DNA of 64,000 nt from Eucommia ulmoides (GCA_016647705.1 CM028325.1:32158474-32222473); one strand, 5' to 3'. Shown: positions 23,183 to 35,232, numbered from the stretch's first letter. Numbers and translations are program-made. The notes: generated from the sequence alone by a model not told the origin.

Positions 23183-23919
23183 ATGATATTAGGGAAAATT
23201 ACCGGTTGAACCCATTATTAGCCTTAATCTACCAATAAAACCAGCTCATGTTTTACCGAACAGCGTAGTCCCTCGTCGGATTTATTGTGCACCGATCAGT
23301 CCCAAATTCGAGTACCGTACACATTTCGGTGATCGATTTGCCCTCCCGTTGTACACGAAAACGATTTCCAGTAATCAATCCGGTTTTTCAGTTGTGAAAA
23401 CATACTATAAATACCAAATCAGGGCATTTTTCCTCATATACATTGCATTTCGAATTTCAAAATCAAGAAATTGCTGTGGACGTAGAGAGAGACGATCGAA
23501 GCAGAGCAGATAAGGAAAAGCAATTGATGAATCATTCCGAGCCGATCAACAATAGGTAACACACATCCTCATTTGATATATGCCAATTGTAGTGATTTTT
23601 AGGGACATATTGATTATCAAGTTAGGGTTTTTCGACAGTAACGCGTACAAAGACCTAGTTTTTGGTTGATGAAGTTCTTGTTGTCGAACATACGTGTACG
23701 AAAATGCTTTAGAAACGCATGATAAAGTGATCTTAGTTGTTGATCGACATACATAGTAGTTTTTTGGATCGAAATGTAATGCAGTACAATAACACACATG
23801 ATGTTGTACATATAATGAGTTACATCTAACACAAGCACAATTGTGTGTTGATGTACATAACGTCATACGTACAGCGTGTTACATTCTTGATGGCGTGTTA
23901 CATTTTTTAACAAGAAAAA

Positions 23920-24520
23920 GGTGTATGTTACATGTAACATAAACCTAATTGTGTGTTCATGCACATAAGGGCGTACGCTTAGCGTGTTACATTCATATAG
24001 AGTGTTATATTTTCTTAACAAGGAAAGATACATGTTACATGTAACATAAGCATAATTGTGTGCTGATACACATAACGTTTATACGTATAGCGTGTTACAT
24101 GTAACACAAGCATAATTGTGTACTGATAAACATTACGTTTGTACATGTAGCGTGTTACATTATTAGGACGTGTTATATTTTAACGGAAAAGGGTTGTGTT
24201 ACATGTAACATAAGTGTAATTGTGTGCTGATGTTACATGTAACATAAGCATAATTATGTGCTGATACACATAACGTTTGTACGTATAGCGTGTTACATGT
24301 AACACAAGCATAATTGTGTGCTGATAAACATTACGTTTGTACATATAACGTGTTACATTATTAGGACGTGTTACATTTTAACGGCAAAGGGTCGTGTTAC
24401 ATGTAACATAAGCATAACTGTGTGCTGATACACATAACGTTTGTATATATATCGTGTTACATTGTTAGGCCGTGTTACATTTTAACGGGAAATGGGTCTG
24501 TTACATGTAACATAGGTACT
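23920..24520. repeat. 5' cluster of GTTACATGTAAC palindromes in tandem subrepeats
   Basis: Eight exact copies of GTTACATGTAAC start at 23927, 24034, 24094, 24198, 24232, 24292, 24396 and 24500. They are embedded in diverged tandem units that also repeat the phrases ATAAGCATAATTGTGTGCTGA and CGTGTTACATTATTAGGACG; the units recur at spacings of about 100 and 200 bp. The block lies just upstream of the transposase start, where a promoter or leader is expected. Confidence 0.9.
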
Positions 24521-24586
24521 CCACGGTGTGGATATATGGTGATATTAGATGTAACATATTATGTTTTGCAAAAAAAGAGATGGATC

Positions 24587-26923
24587 ATGTGTTCTAATGG
24601 TTATTGGTATGTCAGCAGGGGTCAATGTTTGATTGCATGCATGTGCAATTATGAGGGGGTGAATGCAATTTTGAGGATTTCCAACAACAAAAACATTAGC
24701 GATTTGTGTAACAAGATTATAAGCAAATGGCCAGAATTAGCTAAGTCAAAATTTAACTTGTCATACGCATTGCATGGCCATTCCAACTACATGCTTGCTG
24801 ACCAAAACGACTTTGAGGAGATGATGTTGCTAATAGCGCATCAGAACATTGAGCTGTTGGATATATGCATCCAGAGAAGACTGAACGATTCTAGTGGATC
24901 GAATAGTGCATCAACGAGTGCCACTACACTGTTAAACAGTGGCGGAGACAGCGAAGATGAACTTGACTACATAGGTAGTTACGGCAACATTTTGCAGCGG
25001 CGTAATGACAAGATATTATTGTTATCTCAGTAGGCTAATGGGATCCAAGAGGATGGTAAAAAATTCAGAGGCGGAACAAGCGAATTCCGGGATGTATTAA
25101 AAAAATATGCAATTGAGATTGGATTCAATTTCTATTATTTAAAAAACAACAAAGTGCACGTGACAGCTGCATGTGCACTTAGAAAGGAAAAGAAATGCCC
25201 ATGGTTTGTGCACGGATGTGTAATGCGGGAAAATGGTATATTCTACATCCGGAATCTAGTAAACAAACACACTTGTGGGTCTGCTTTCCGCAAAAACAAA
25301 AACAAACGAATGAGCTCGAAGATTGTTTCTGGTTGTTTGATCGATAACGTACAAATAAACCCTAAAACGCGCCCTGTTGATTTATTTGACAATTTCAAGA
25401 GGCAATATAATATTAAGATCTCGTATCGCAACGCGTGGCTTGGTGTAGAAAATGCCAGAAACAAAGTGTTTGGGGATTATTCAACATTGTACGACCAATT
25501 ACGATAGTATGTTGATAAATATAGATAGACGAACCTCGGGAGTCATGTTACACTCGATTATGATGAGGAAATGGGACATTTCAGACGTATGTTTGTTGCA
25601 TTCGAAGCATGTATTCATGGTTTCCGCTTCTGCCAACCAATGGTGTTCCTTGATGGAACATTTCTTGCCGGCCGATATAAAGGGAATTTATTAGCTACGA
25701 CGGCAAAAGATAGCAACCAAGGTGATGTCAGTAAATGATTTTCATATTTAGTATATAGTACAATATTTTTTCAGATGACACTAAAAAAACTAAAAACGTA
25801 TGTTACATGTAACACTGTTACATGTAACAAATATATCATATGTGTTTATTGATTGAAATTTTTTGTGATTGGGTTGTTTTTGCAGGGAAGTTCCCAATTG
25901 CATTTGCAATTGTGGATCAGAAAATGATGAGAATTGGAATTGGTTTTTACCTGAGTTCAGAAAGATCGTTGCGACGGATCTTGTGATAACGTTTATTTCA
26001 GATCGTCATAATGGTATATTAGAGGGAGTACGTAATGTATTCCCAAATTGCCACCATGCATACTGCCTATTGCATTTAAAGATGAATATGAGGGCTGCAA
26101 CGGCTGGGAGAAACACCGCACTCAAGGAATTAATGATTCAGAAATTGAATGGGTTGGTGTATGCGCACACACCGGATGTTTATAAAATGTTGTATGATCA
26201 AATAATGTACGAAAGCGGAGAAAAAGTTCAGTGATTCATGCACGATCTATCTGCAATGAAATTCAGTAACGTTTTTTTTCGGGGAAAACGTTATGGTGAG
26301 ATGACATCAAACATGGCGGAATGTTGCAACTCTTGGATAAGTGAATATCGTCATTTGCCTGCAATATTGTTGATTTACAAAATTAAAATATGGTGGATAG
26401 ACCTAATGTCCGATAGGAGACAAGAATCAAAAAATATGGATGGTAATATAACACCGTTTTGGGATAACAAATTGTGCGAGTTGATTAATGAAGGAAGAAC
26501 ATGGAATATCAGCTTATCTGGTGATGGCTGTTATGAGATTCATTCATCCCCATCAACGCTAATTGATACGGTGGGACGATCATGCTCGAGTAGACAATGG
26601 CAGATAAAGGGGTTCCCTTGCGTACACGGTTGTGCAACAATTAGCAAGAGCGGCTTGCCGGACATGATTACATAGAAGAATACTTCAGCGTCAAATTTTA
26701 CCGAGAGACCTATTCGAGAGGAATTTATGCAATCCTGACAATCGAACGACCTATGTGGATTGAGAGCGAAGCAATTATATTACCACCATTGTCAAAGAAG
26801 TAACCAGGTCAGCCGAAGAAAGTAAGAATACCGTCAAGGAGTGAGATAAAAGAAAGAAAGTGTGGGAGATGTGGAAAAATGGGCAGACACAACAAGAAGA
26901 CATGCAAAAACCCGTTGGCATAA
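24587..26923 (+). pseudogene. MuDR-type transposase (PB1, DDE, SWIM and CCHC), broken
   Basis: Translation probably began at MCSNGYWYVSRG. An N-terminal PB1-like domain (LSYALHGHSNYMLADQNDFEEM) is followed by the MuDR DNA-binding segment (KCPWFVHGCV, then NKHTCGSAFRKN). The DDE core follows: FLDGTFLAGRYKGNLL (near 25640), a 180-bp intron, FISDRHNGIL (near 26000) and MTSNMAECCNSW. A SWIM-type zinc finger, RQWQIKGFPCVHG (near 26590), and a terminal knuckle CGRCGKMGRHNKKTC (near 26870) complete the protein. In-frame stops fall at about 25031, 25505, 25535 and 26232, and a one-base shift occurs near 25917 after the intron. The gene once cut and moved the element in the nucleus. Confidence 0.88.
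25720..25885 (+). other. Transposase intron with two GTTACATGTAAC copies
   Basis: The stretch between the DGT-containing exon and the next exon (acceptor TTTTTGCAG before 25886) holds two exact palindromes at 25802 and 25817, nearly back to back. Their absence from the surrounding exons and presence in this short intron fits a motif tolerated or selected only in non-coding DNA. Confidence 0.65.
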
Positions 26924-26929
26924 GACTGA

Positions 26930-27620
26930 GTATATCAAGAGACTATGTTTTTGGATTCGAGAGTCGACAATTAAATTTCATTTTTTTTTGACAAAAACGG
27001 ATTTTTGGCATATCTAGTAATTAACATTTGTATTCAACAATGAAACAATAAATGTTTTTTTTTTTTTGCATTCCATATTTTTTGTAAGTGTGTTTTTGGC
27101 GAAGTTGTTGATGATTTTTTTCAACACAACAATAATGGATTTGTTACATGTAACACTATCATGCTTTAGTGTAACGTTTTTTTTTTTTGTTGTTACATGT
27201 AACATTAGCATTTTTTTAGTTAAACATTTTTATTTTTTTTTGGCAAATGTTAAATGTAACTAGCCCTTTATTTTCATACAAACTAATGCTACGTATAACA
27301 TGGACTCAGCACCAAATGTTACATGTAACAATGTTACATTTTTTTGTTACATATTGTACAGATCACATAAATAAATGCATAACACAGGATTACACCCCAA
27401 AATTAAACCGTCATTTGATAACTTGTTGGGGAAAAGACGTTTTTTTTTTTTTTTGAAATAATGAGTTTTGGTATTCACGTCTCGTTAGTATAACTAGTCC
27501 TCAGTTTTGGAAAGGAGAACCTTTCATATTCCCTAAACGATAGAAACCCTAACATTCTGCAACTCCGTCGCCTATCATTGTCGGTCCCGTAACCTTGATT
27601 TTTGTATCAATTAGTTCATA
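26930..27620. repeat. Spacer between the two element genes, with motif copies
   Basis: This spacer between the transposase stop and the next ATG has exact GTTACATGTAAC at 27143, 27192 and 27318, plus half-sites such as ATGTTACAT. It probably holds the 3' end of the transposase unit and the promoter of the downstream gene. No other coding frame is supported. Confidence 0.7.
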
Positions 27621-28189
27621 ATGGTGTCTACACGGCGGAAGATGATCACTAAGAACCCCAATATTGTGGATGATCCTGTCAATCTCTCCGACGCAGGTAA
27701 CATTGATGCAATATTTGATGATGATCTCAACTGTTTCGGCGTAGAAATCAAACGATAGGTCTTAGTTTACGTGTTTGGACTCGTAGTTTACGGCATGTAA
27801 CCATATATTGAACATTTAGGAGTGGCAATTTTTAGTTATCATTTGTACGTGATAGAGTCCTGTGTTACGCATATCGTGTTTTGTGATTTCTACAAGTGAT
27901 ATTGCGATTTGTTTAGTGCAGTTGTATATGTCTAGTGATTTCGCCATACAAGTACGTCAACCTGATCTGGATCGATTTTCTTTGTGAACAGTTATGTGAT
28001 TTTAGCCGTACATCATGATTTACTTGGTGTGGTGACAATACGCCAGTCACAAATTTCATATATTTGGTGCGAATCGTTTTTTACCGGATTTTTGAAGTAG
28101 TACTTCAGCTATTGTCATTGTTTTTCAAAAATTTTGCGCACAAATGATACATGTAACATTTTTCAGTTATTACTGGTGTGTGCTCAAAA

Positions 28190-28620
28190 TTTTGTCGATG
28201 TTTTATAAGTTGTTCACAGATGTTACATGTAACATTTTCAGTTTTGTATCTTATTGTGTACAAATTTTTTGATTTTAGCTGTTGTGAAATGTAACATCAA
28301 TACATGAAATGTAACATTAATGTACTTTTTCATTCTTTTTCGATATTTCAAATTTGTTCACAGATGTTACATGTAACATTTTTCAGTTTTTTACTAGTTT
28401 GTGTGCTAAAAAATTTGTCGATGTTTTTATAAGTTGTTCACAAATGTTACATTTAACATTTTCCAGTATTCTTATCATATTGTGTCCAAATTTTTTTGAT
28501 TTAGCTGTTGTGAAAATATCAATACATGAAATGTAACATTAATGTACTTTTTTCATTTTTATCGATGTTTTCAAAATTTGTTCACAGATGTTACATGTAA
28601 TATTTTCGGCTATTCTTGTT
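28190..28620. repeat. Motif cluster in the long first intron of the VANC-like gene
   Basis: Exact GTTACATGTAAC occurs at 28222 and 28366, with one-base variants near 28143, 28446 and 28589. They sit in a repeated frame of about 145-220 bp containing the phrase GTTCACAGATGTTACATGTA. Confidence 0.8.
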
Positions 28621-31309
28621 CTGTATACAAGAAGTTTGATTACATATTGTTGGAAAGAGATTTTAGAGTGCAGGAAATGTAACATCTTTTGTGTGTGGGG
28701 CTTTATGCATTAATATACATTTTGCAAATGACACATTACCTGCTGGTGATGCTCATCACAACACAGTACTGGTTGTTGATGCTCATAACACGCATATAAG
28801 CACAGATGATATTGAGGATGGTAAAAAAAAAAACATTTTTACACAATTCTTATTTGCTTTATTTTTAGAATTTGGAATAGTTTTTAGTATCTATTGATTT
28901 ATGTGTCTTCCATTTCGGGGGAACATGTCCCAGATGTGCCAATAGTGTCAACAAGCAAACAAGGAGTAGCGACAATTGGCCAAGACTCATCAGGACTGAT
29001 CAAATACCGATGTAACCTGTCACAGGTCTCATCAGTCATCAATGAATTACAACTAGATGATGAACATATATCTTATTTACGACGCACCCCCTTTTGGAAC
29101 ACCATGAAAGCACTGATGAATTATCAAGATGACAAGGTTTCAGCCCATTGAATCGACAGTCTGATAGTGAATATTATCTGGTGCTATCATCTGGAAAAAA
29201 AAAAAAATCAAATTGGGGCCACGCTTTGTGGAGTTCACAAGCAATGATGTGCAACTTATTTTTGGTTTGCCACGCGGTGAAGTACAACTGCCCGGTAAGT
29301 ACGCAAAGAAACAAGATTGTGTATTCTTAGTGCGTTAAGGTTTAAACACGAACAAGGTAAGTGTTGTACAATTAAAGCAATTATTACATGCTGCCATCAG
29401 ACAACAAGACGAAGAAAGTGTGAAGGATGTTGTTCGACTACTGTGTCTTCTTTTGTTGACAACCTGCTTCTTTAGTAATAAGGGGCAGTATGTTCGAGTA
29501 TCAGACCTGAACATTGTAGAGGATTTGGATGTTATGACAACTTACAAATGGGCTGACGCCATTCATTCAAATTTGATGTCATCAATTGAATGTGGATATC
29601 AGAGACCGAGCTCTGTAATGGGATGTGTCATTGTTTTGCAAGTAATAAGAACCGTGCTAAAATTCAGTAGTAATTGTGCATAATATATAATTGTTTCTAC
29701 AAAATGCTTTTATGTTGTTTTCCCAGTTTTGGTTGTGCGAACACTCAAGGTTGATCCCACCAGTGGCACAAAGATAGTTGCAGTCCCTCGTTCTTTAAAA
29801 TGGGATATGATGACATTGACATCGGTTGCTTCCGGACTAGATTTGCATAATTTAACCGCTGATCAGGTGTGTGTGTTTTTCCCTAATTTTTTGAAATGGG
29901 ACATGACAACATCAATGACCTTGGATTGCACAATTTAACTGCATACCAGGTGGGTTTTTTTTGTTAAATGTAACAGAATTTGTGTTACAATAAAACACAG
30001 GGTATAAAATGTTACATATAACACATTTGGGGGGGGGGGGAGGGGGGATGTTTTAGTGTATTTTTCTGATACATAACATTGTTTTTGCACTTTTTTACTG
30101 ATGAGTTTAGGTTATCCAGGGACTAACATCAGAACTAGTGTCAGAGCTCAGGGCAGGTATTGTACTACCTGTGCATGGTGACACAGAGATTAGTTCATCT
30201 AATACCAGTGCTAAGATTAAGGGAGAAGAGGAGGTGTCTGTTGCTGACGATATGTCGTCCCTTGATTTGTTAATATCGCAGCCATTTGATGAGGACGTTG
30301 TTAAATTTTGTGGAGGTTCACAAAATTTAACAAAGCTTGTCGAAAGCAATCAGAAACTATTATGCAAGGTTGATAAAGCGAGGACGAAGCACAAGAAGAT
30401 GAAGAGAAGAATGAAAAAAAAAAAAAGATTCAGCATATGAAAGGTGAGATAGAGCGGATTGGTGATGAGAAAAACCAACTGCAGGCTGAGATAGAGAGGT
30501 TGATAGAAGAGAAAAAGAAAACAGACAAGAAGTTGGTAGAAGCTGAAGTTCACAATGTTACGCAACAATAGAGGATGGTGGAAAAGATTGAAAAAGCTGT
30601 TGTGCATTCGGTAACACAGACAGTAGAGAAAGATAGGGAGCATACTGAAAAAATGTTTGGTCTGACAATTTTTTATCGATGTGAGCTTTAAGACAGAGAC
30701 AACGTGATTGTCAGGCAAGCATCAATCATTGCTGCCCACAATTCACCGCCAAGGACCTCAATTCCAACAAAACCGAAGCTTAGGCGCAGTACGCGTTCAA
30801 AGGCTGAAACCAAAACACCAACATCTCTTGTAAAAATCGTTAACAGTAGTGTAAGGACACGGAAGACTAATGATGAATCAATCCACAAATACGATGTACC
30901 TGTCAAGAAACCGCGACGATTGAAGAAAAAGTATGATGCACCAGTCCCTGATGCTGTGAAGAGCAATGAGCAAAGTACATTGGCCCACAATGGCGATGAA
31001 CCTCAAGAATTGCCTCCACGTAACAACGCCGTTGCAAAAATGATTGCAGACGATGATTGGGACAAACTCAATCTGATTATACGGGAGGATGGATGTGGGT
31101 AAGTTTAAGTGTCAAATATGCTATTCTTTGGAACAACGGACATTAGATGTACATCATTTTTGTTTTACTTTTTCATTATTATTGCAGAGAATTTGTTTGG
31201 GGAGAAGATTGGGTGTTCGCTCAAGTATCCATCATTGATTTGATTGGATTGATGTGGGAAAGTCAACTCTCAAATATTGTGAGTCACTTATCGTTATAAC
31301 AAGGGCGAA

Positions 31310-31470
31310 ATGTTATATGTGACATTTCATTTTTGCGATATTACATGTAACTTTTCAGGTGTAATGTTACATGTAACATTTTTAATAGTTACATCTCGTG
31401 ATATTTTGCGTCAATGTTACATGTAACATTTTTTACAAGCCTATATATGTATGTCACATATAACATGCAA
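31310..31470. repeat. Motif cluster in a Ulp1-region intron
   Basis: Exact copies start at 31366 and 31416, with a variant TATTACATGTAAC near 31340. All lie between the exon ending CAAATATT|GTGAGT (31279) and the next acceptor near 31564. Confidence 0.8.
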
Positions 31471-32819
31471 CACGCCGGTCATGTTACTTACACTTTTTTT
31501 GTTTATTTTTTGAAATATACAGATGATTATAACATTATGTTGGTGATTAATAAAACGTTTTTTAGGTCATCAATGGATGTATGGAGATGATGTCTCTTGA
31601 TCAAGCAAAAGTTGCAAGTGATTTAAAAGGGATTAGTCATGATTTTCCAAATAGGTCATATTTCATTAAATAGTTGTTGCTGGGTAATCAAACTGTTACA
31701 TTTTTTTTTCATTTTTAATGTGTTTTTTATTTATTTTTTTGTTTGATTTGCATGCACACATTTGTGTGTTACTAATTGTTTGAAATATTTTTCAAATATA
31801 TGCAGTTTTGGATTACACAGGGGGACAAGAAAATGTTGGCAGACAATCTTAACCCAAAAATTATAGAAGCATTTTTCGACAACTATAGATTTGTGCATTT
31901 CCCAATAAATACTTTAGGATTGACATCATCAACTGGACACTGGACACTGCTTATCTGTGATAAGCATGAGAAGAAATGGACACACTACAATTCGATCAAC
32001 CTCCGACGTCCGGGAGATGTTGATAGATTTTACGAGAATGCAAAAAGACTTGTGAGTTTTAATAAATAGGTTTGAAGCTTTTTTGTGTGCCAAAGCAATG
32101 TTGAATGAATAATCCTCACCATTTTTGTTCCATGGTCAAATGTAGGTTCGTTATGTTAATGTATTATTGTCAAAGGAAGCCAGCGAATATCAACTGTTGG
32201 ATGCTAAAATTTCAAACTCCAATAATGTGCCAGATCAGGGATCATCTGTGTAAGTGCACTTCATTTTATCGCTAATGAATTATGTTACCCAAACACACCA
32301 GTTATTGATGAATTCTATTAATATAATATACTTTGTAGCGTTGATTGCGGTGTTGCTATAATTCATGTCATGAAAAGCATATTCAACAGCGTACAAATCA
32401 ACGTTAATTATGGCATTGAAGGTTTCAGAAGAGAAAGAGCAGCACTTGTGCACGAATTCCTCAATGATTCACCCAGATCTTGGACTTTCGATGACTTCCA
32501 AACAAGGAAAAATAACGAAACACGTCGTGCTGAAGAAGCACAGAACAACTGAAAAACCATAGTTTTATTTTGTATGGATTAGAACAAATTGCTTGTTAAC
32601 CTGTCTTTATTTGGTTTAAACATCATACGTAGTTAGATTTTTATTTTTGTATGAAAGGTATAATTGGGTTTTTGTTGTTTTGTGTTGTGTAAAATGCAAC
32701 ACAACTATTTTTTGGATGCACGAACTATTATTTTGGTGGGTTGACACTTATTTGCAAAGTTTGGGTTGCGTCTCAGAGACACAAACTGAAAAAAAAACCT
32801 ACAATTCTGAGAACCAACC

Positions 32820-33410
32820 TTCCAATGTTACATGTAACATTTTCAAGATATATCCACATTTTTTCAGGGTCAAAAGTATGTTCCATGTATCATTCTCATG
32901 GACACACATATTCAGTAATGGTTAACGACAACTCCACTTTGGATATGGAATTATTAGTAGAACGTGCAAATATTACATGTAACATCAATGAAATTATCGT
33001 CATGGACAGATTCACATTTTCTAATTCAAAATGGATGTTACATGTAACATCAATGACATATTCAGTAATGTTTAACGACAACCCCAATTTGGATATAGAA
33101 TTATTGGCAAAACGTTCAAATGTTACATGTAACATTAATGAAATTATCGTCATGGACACATTCACATTTTCCAATTTCAAAATGGATGTTACATGTAACA
33201 TCAATGAAATCATCGTCATGGTCACATAATCAATAATGTTACATTGGATGTTACATGTAACATTTTTTATTCTTTTGCACACCATGGATATGCATGCAAC
33301 ACGAGCAGATGTTACATGTAATATTGAAAATGTTACATGTAACATGATTATACAACGAATGACATGAATTTTTTTTCTGATCTTTTTAAATGTTACATGT
33401 AACATCAGTT
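32820..33410. repeat. 3' cluster of GTTACATGTAAC palindromes in ~145-bp tandem units
   Basis: Seven exact copies start at 32827, 33037, 33122, 33188, 33250, 33332 and 33392, with variants near 32972 and 33310. A unit of about 145 bp starting CATATTCAGTAATG is repeated twice (32910 and 33055). The cluster lies downstream of the last coding exon and so outside any gene, mirroring the 5' cluster. Confidence 0.9.
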
Positions 33411-33692
33411 ACATCAAGAAAAAATCTCCAAAAATGTGATTAACACTTCTTTTCGAAGAGAATCAAACGATATACAGTGTCTGCAATACACTGAATTCGT
33501 TACCATATATAGATCCCGAAAAACAGGGGAGTTTAGCAACAGAAGATGAGCTGTTAAGCATGAGGCGCATGAGAGGGGCAGTATCGTCACTAAAATGGCA
33601 AAAGGATCAGGTGGTGCAAGGAAATGTCAAAGGGTTTAATCGGTAGTTTCAGCGTGTTTTTGGGACTGTTCAGTCAGCGCCCCATGATATTA

Positions 33693-33939
33693 AGGGTTCT
33701 AACATAAAAAGTTGAGGAGTATAATGGTTAGTGTGACCATCTCTAATGTTAGATTTATATCCATCGATTACTTGATAGTTCTCAAATTATTATATAAGTT
33801 AAAGGAGTTACTCCACTTAATACGCTATAATTTTAAATTGGAATCTCCTAACATCTAAAATTACAAAAATGAATGAGTTTAAAAATGGCTAAATGACATC
33901 TATTAGGAGTGCGAGTCAATTTCCTCTTAAAATAATAAT
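33693..33939. other. Short spacer, no gene
   Basis: AT-rich sequence after the large MULE, with no feature seen. Confidence 0.6.
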
Positions 33940-34402
33940 GGGAAAAATGGACCTTTTTTATCCTTTAAATTTAGAGTGAGTGTTTAAGTGGTCTTTGATA
34001 TTTCTTATGTGACACATTTGGTCCCTATGTGGTCTAATTGACAAATCCATTAGTCTAATTTGACGGAAAAGCATTAGTGCAACTTTTTTTTTTTTTTGGG
34101 GGGTCTTTTTAAGTCTAAAAATTCCCCAAATCCAAAATACATTCAAAAAAATCCTGAATACATTCTCAAAAAAATATCCAGAATACATTAATATATATAT
34201 ATATATATATATTTTAATGTATTCTGGATATTTTTATATATATGCAATACATTCAAAAAACAAAATTAAACCTATGCATTCACCATTAAAATATTGTTTT
34301 GGACTTGAAAAAAAAAAAAAAAAGCATGCACTTAAAATATTAGCCTCTCTGTCACCTACGAAATATCAAGGACCACTTAAACGCCTATAAAGTCATTTTC
34401 CC
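33940..34402. mobile_element. Inverted-repeat (MITE-like) element
   Basis: The left end GGGAAAAATGG, followed by GTTTAAGTGGTCTTTGATAT, is matched by the reverse complement of the right end, GGGAAAATGACTTTATAGGCG then GTTTAAGTGGTCCTTGATAT. The two arms are about 65 bp and face each other across 330 bp of AT-rich DNA that includes a TA run (34191-34212). I could not assign a target duplication, so the superfamily is open. Confidence 0.6.
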
Positions 34403-35214
34403 TAATAACGGACATGCTATTTCTAAATCTTGACATTATTATGTCCAAGGCTTCTAATCTTTTTATATAAAGTAATTTAATTACATTAATTAGTGGATAC
34501 TCCTGAATGTATTATCCTCTCTAAAATGAATACATGTTAAATGTGTTATATAGACATAAGATACACACCTTAATATATAAGGTATTTCATTTGATAACCT
34601 AATCTATGCTTACATTTTGCAAATATTAATTACTTAATCACCCATCAATAACTATCTAGATTTTCTTTATTATCTTACATATATGGAAAAAAATATAATT
34701 GTACGGACAAAGTGTAAAAACTAGAAATTTAGGGACCAAATTGAAAATAGTGTACAATTGATATGTGCCTTTTTTTTTTCATTTTGGATTTCAATAAGGT
34801 GTATCCAGCCTAACTTATACACACCTCGACTAATCATCTCAATGAGCACTCTTAAATACGCACTTCTTCACATTGACTTAGTGTATTCAGGATTAAATTC
34901 AAGATTTTATTCGTAAAATGCTCTTCAGGAGAGTCAAATCCTAGTTGATAAGGAAAATGAGCATTTTCCCTTACCAACCTGACTAACACCTCTTGGGTAT
35001 AATACTATTCATTTTACTAGATATTTTAGTACAAAAAAAAAAAAAAAAAAAGTAAGTGTCGCATCATATTTTTCATAGTCGAAGAACCAAATCATCAATA
35101 TTAAATTGTTGGTGGACCAAAATGAAAATCATTGATAGGCAAGGGGTTAAAGTGTAATGAATCTGAAATTTCATATGATGTGCATGTAACCCGATAAGTT
35201 CTCTCTCTCTCTCT
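34403..35214. other. Upstream region of the P450 gene, no coding feature
   Basis: AT-rich DNA with an A run at about 35033-35052. It should hold the distal promoter of the P450 gene, but I cannot name specific elements from sequence alone. Confidence 0.55.
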
Positions 35215-35232
35215 CTCATATTATATATAGAG
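35215..35232 (+). promoter_or_regulatory. Likely TATA box of the CYP735A-like gene
   Basis: The sequence ATATTATATATAG follows a CT-repeat run (35200-35217) and lies about 55-65 bp before the start codon at 35285. This leaves room for a short leader that begins in the GA-rich stretch near 35235-35255. Confidence 0.55.

Larger units (their letters stand above)
27621..32552 (+). pseudogene. VANC-like DUF1985-Ulp1 (C48 cysteine protease) gene, multi-exon, broken
   Basis: A short first exon starts MVSTRRKMITKNPN and has a GT donor near 27695. DUF1985-like segments follow: VQLIFGLPRGEVQLPG (near 29245), VVRLLCLLLL, LDVMTTYKWADAIHSNLM (near 29530) and FWLCEHSRLIPP (near 29725). Then come a Glu/Lys coiled coil (30310-30680), a basic linker (30700-31090) and a Ulp1 domain over several exons with good splice sites. 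The Ulp1 part shows GHWTLLICD (His, near 31940), THYNSIN where Ulp1 usually has YDS, and VDCGVAII (Cys, near 32345). Stops appear near 29334 and 31669, and a shift near the A-run at 30415. In Arabidopsis, DUF1985 proteins of VANDAL elements (VANC) bind element DNA and relieve silencing; that role here is inference. Confidence 0.72.
23192..33683 (+). mobile_element. 10.5-kb non-TIR Mutator-like element (VANDAL/Kaonashi type)
   Basis: The boundaries rest on a perfect 9-bp direct repeat, ATGATATTA (23183-23191 and 33684-33692), the Mutator hallmark. Both ends start GGG inward, but there is no long terminal inverted repeat. Only a short subterminal match is inverted: AAATTACCGGTTGAACCC on the left (from 23196) and, reverse-complemented, AAACTACCGATTAAACCC on the right (33632-33649), 15 of 18 positions. 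Inside, on the plus strand, are a MuDR-type transposase and a DUF1985/Ulp1 gene. Elements with weak TIRs and these two genes are known in plants as VANDAL and Kaonashi MULEs. Both genes are now broken. The palindrome GTTACATGTAAC recurs 24 times in the non-coding parts. Confidence 0.85.

Noticed and set aside
23880..24520. CRISPR-like array of spaced palindromes
   Set aside because: Spacing is irregular, the spacers are themselves repeats, and the window is a plant nuclear genome. It is a transposon motif cluster.
30688..30990. Minus-strand 100-codon frame
   Set aside because: It is the shadow of the basic linker in the VANC-like gene on the plus strand.
32896..33405. 169-codon minus-strand frame rich in MLHVTF
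   Set aside because: It is a translation of the GTTACATGTAAC repeats, not a gene.
33940..34402. Stowaway or Tourist MITE assignment
   Set aside because: The arms are clear but no TA or TWA duplication fits both edges, so no family was named.
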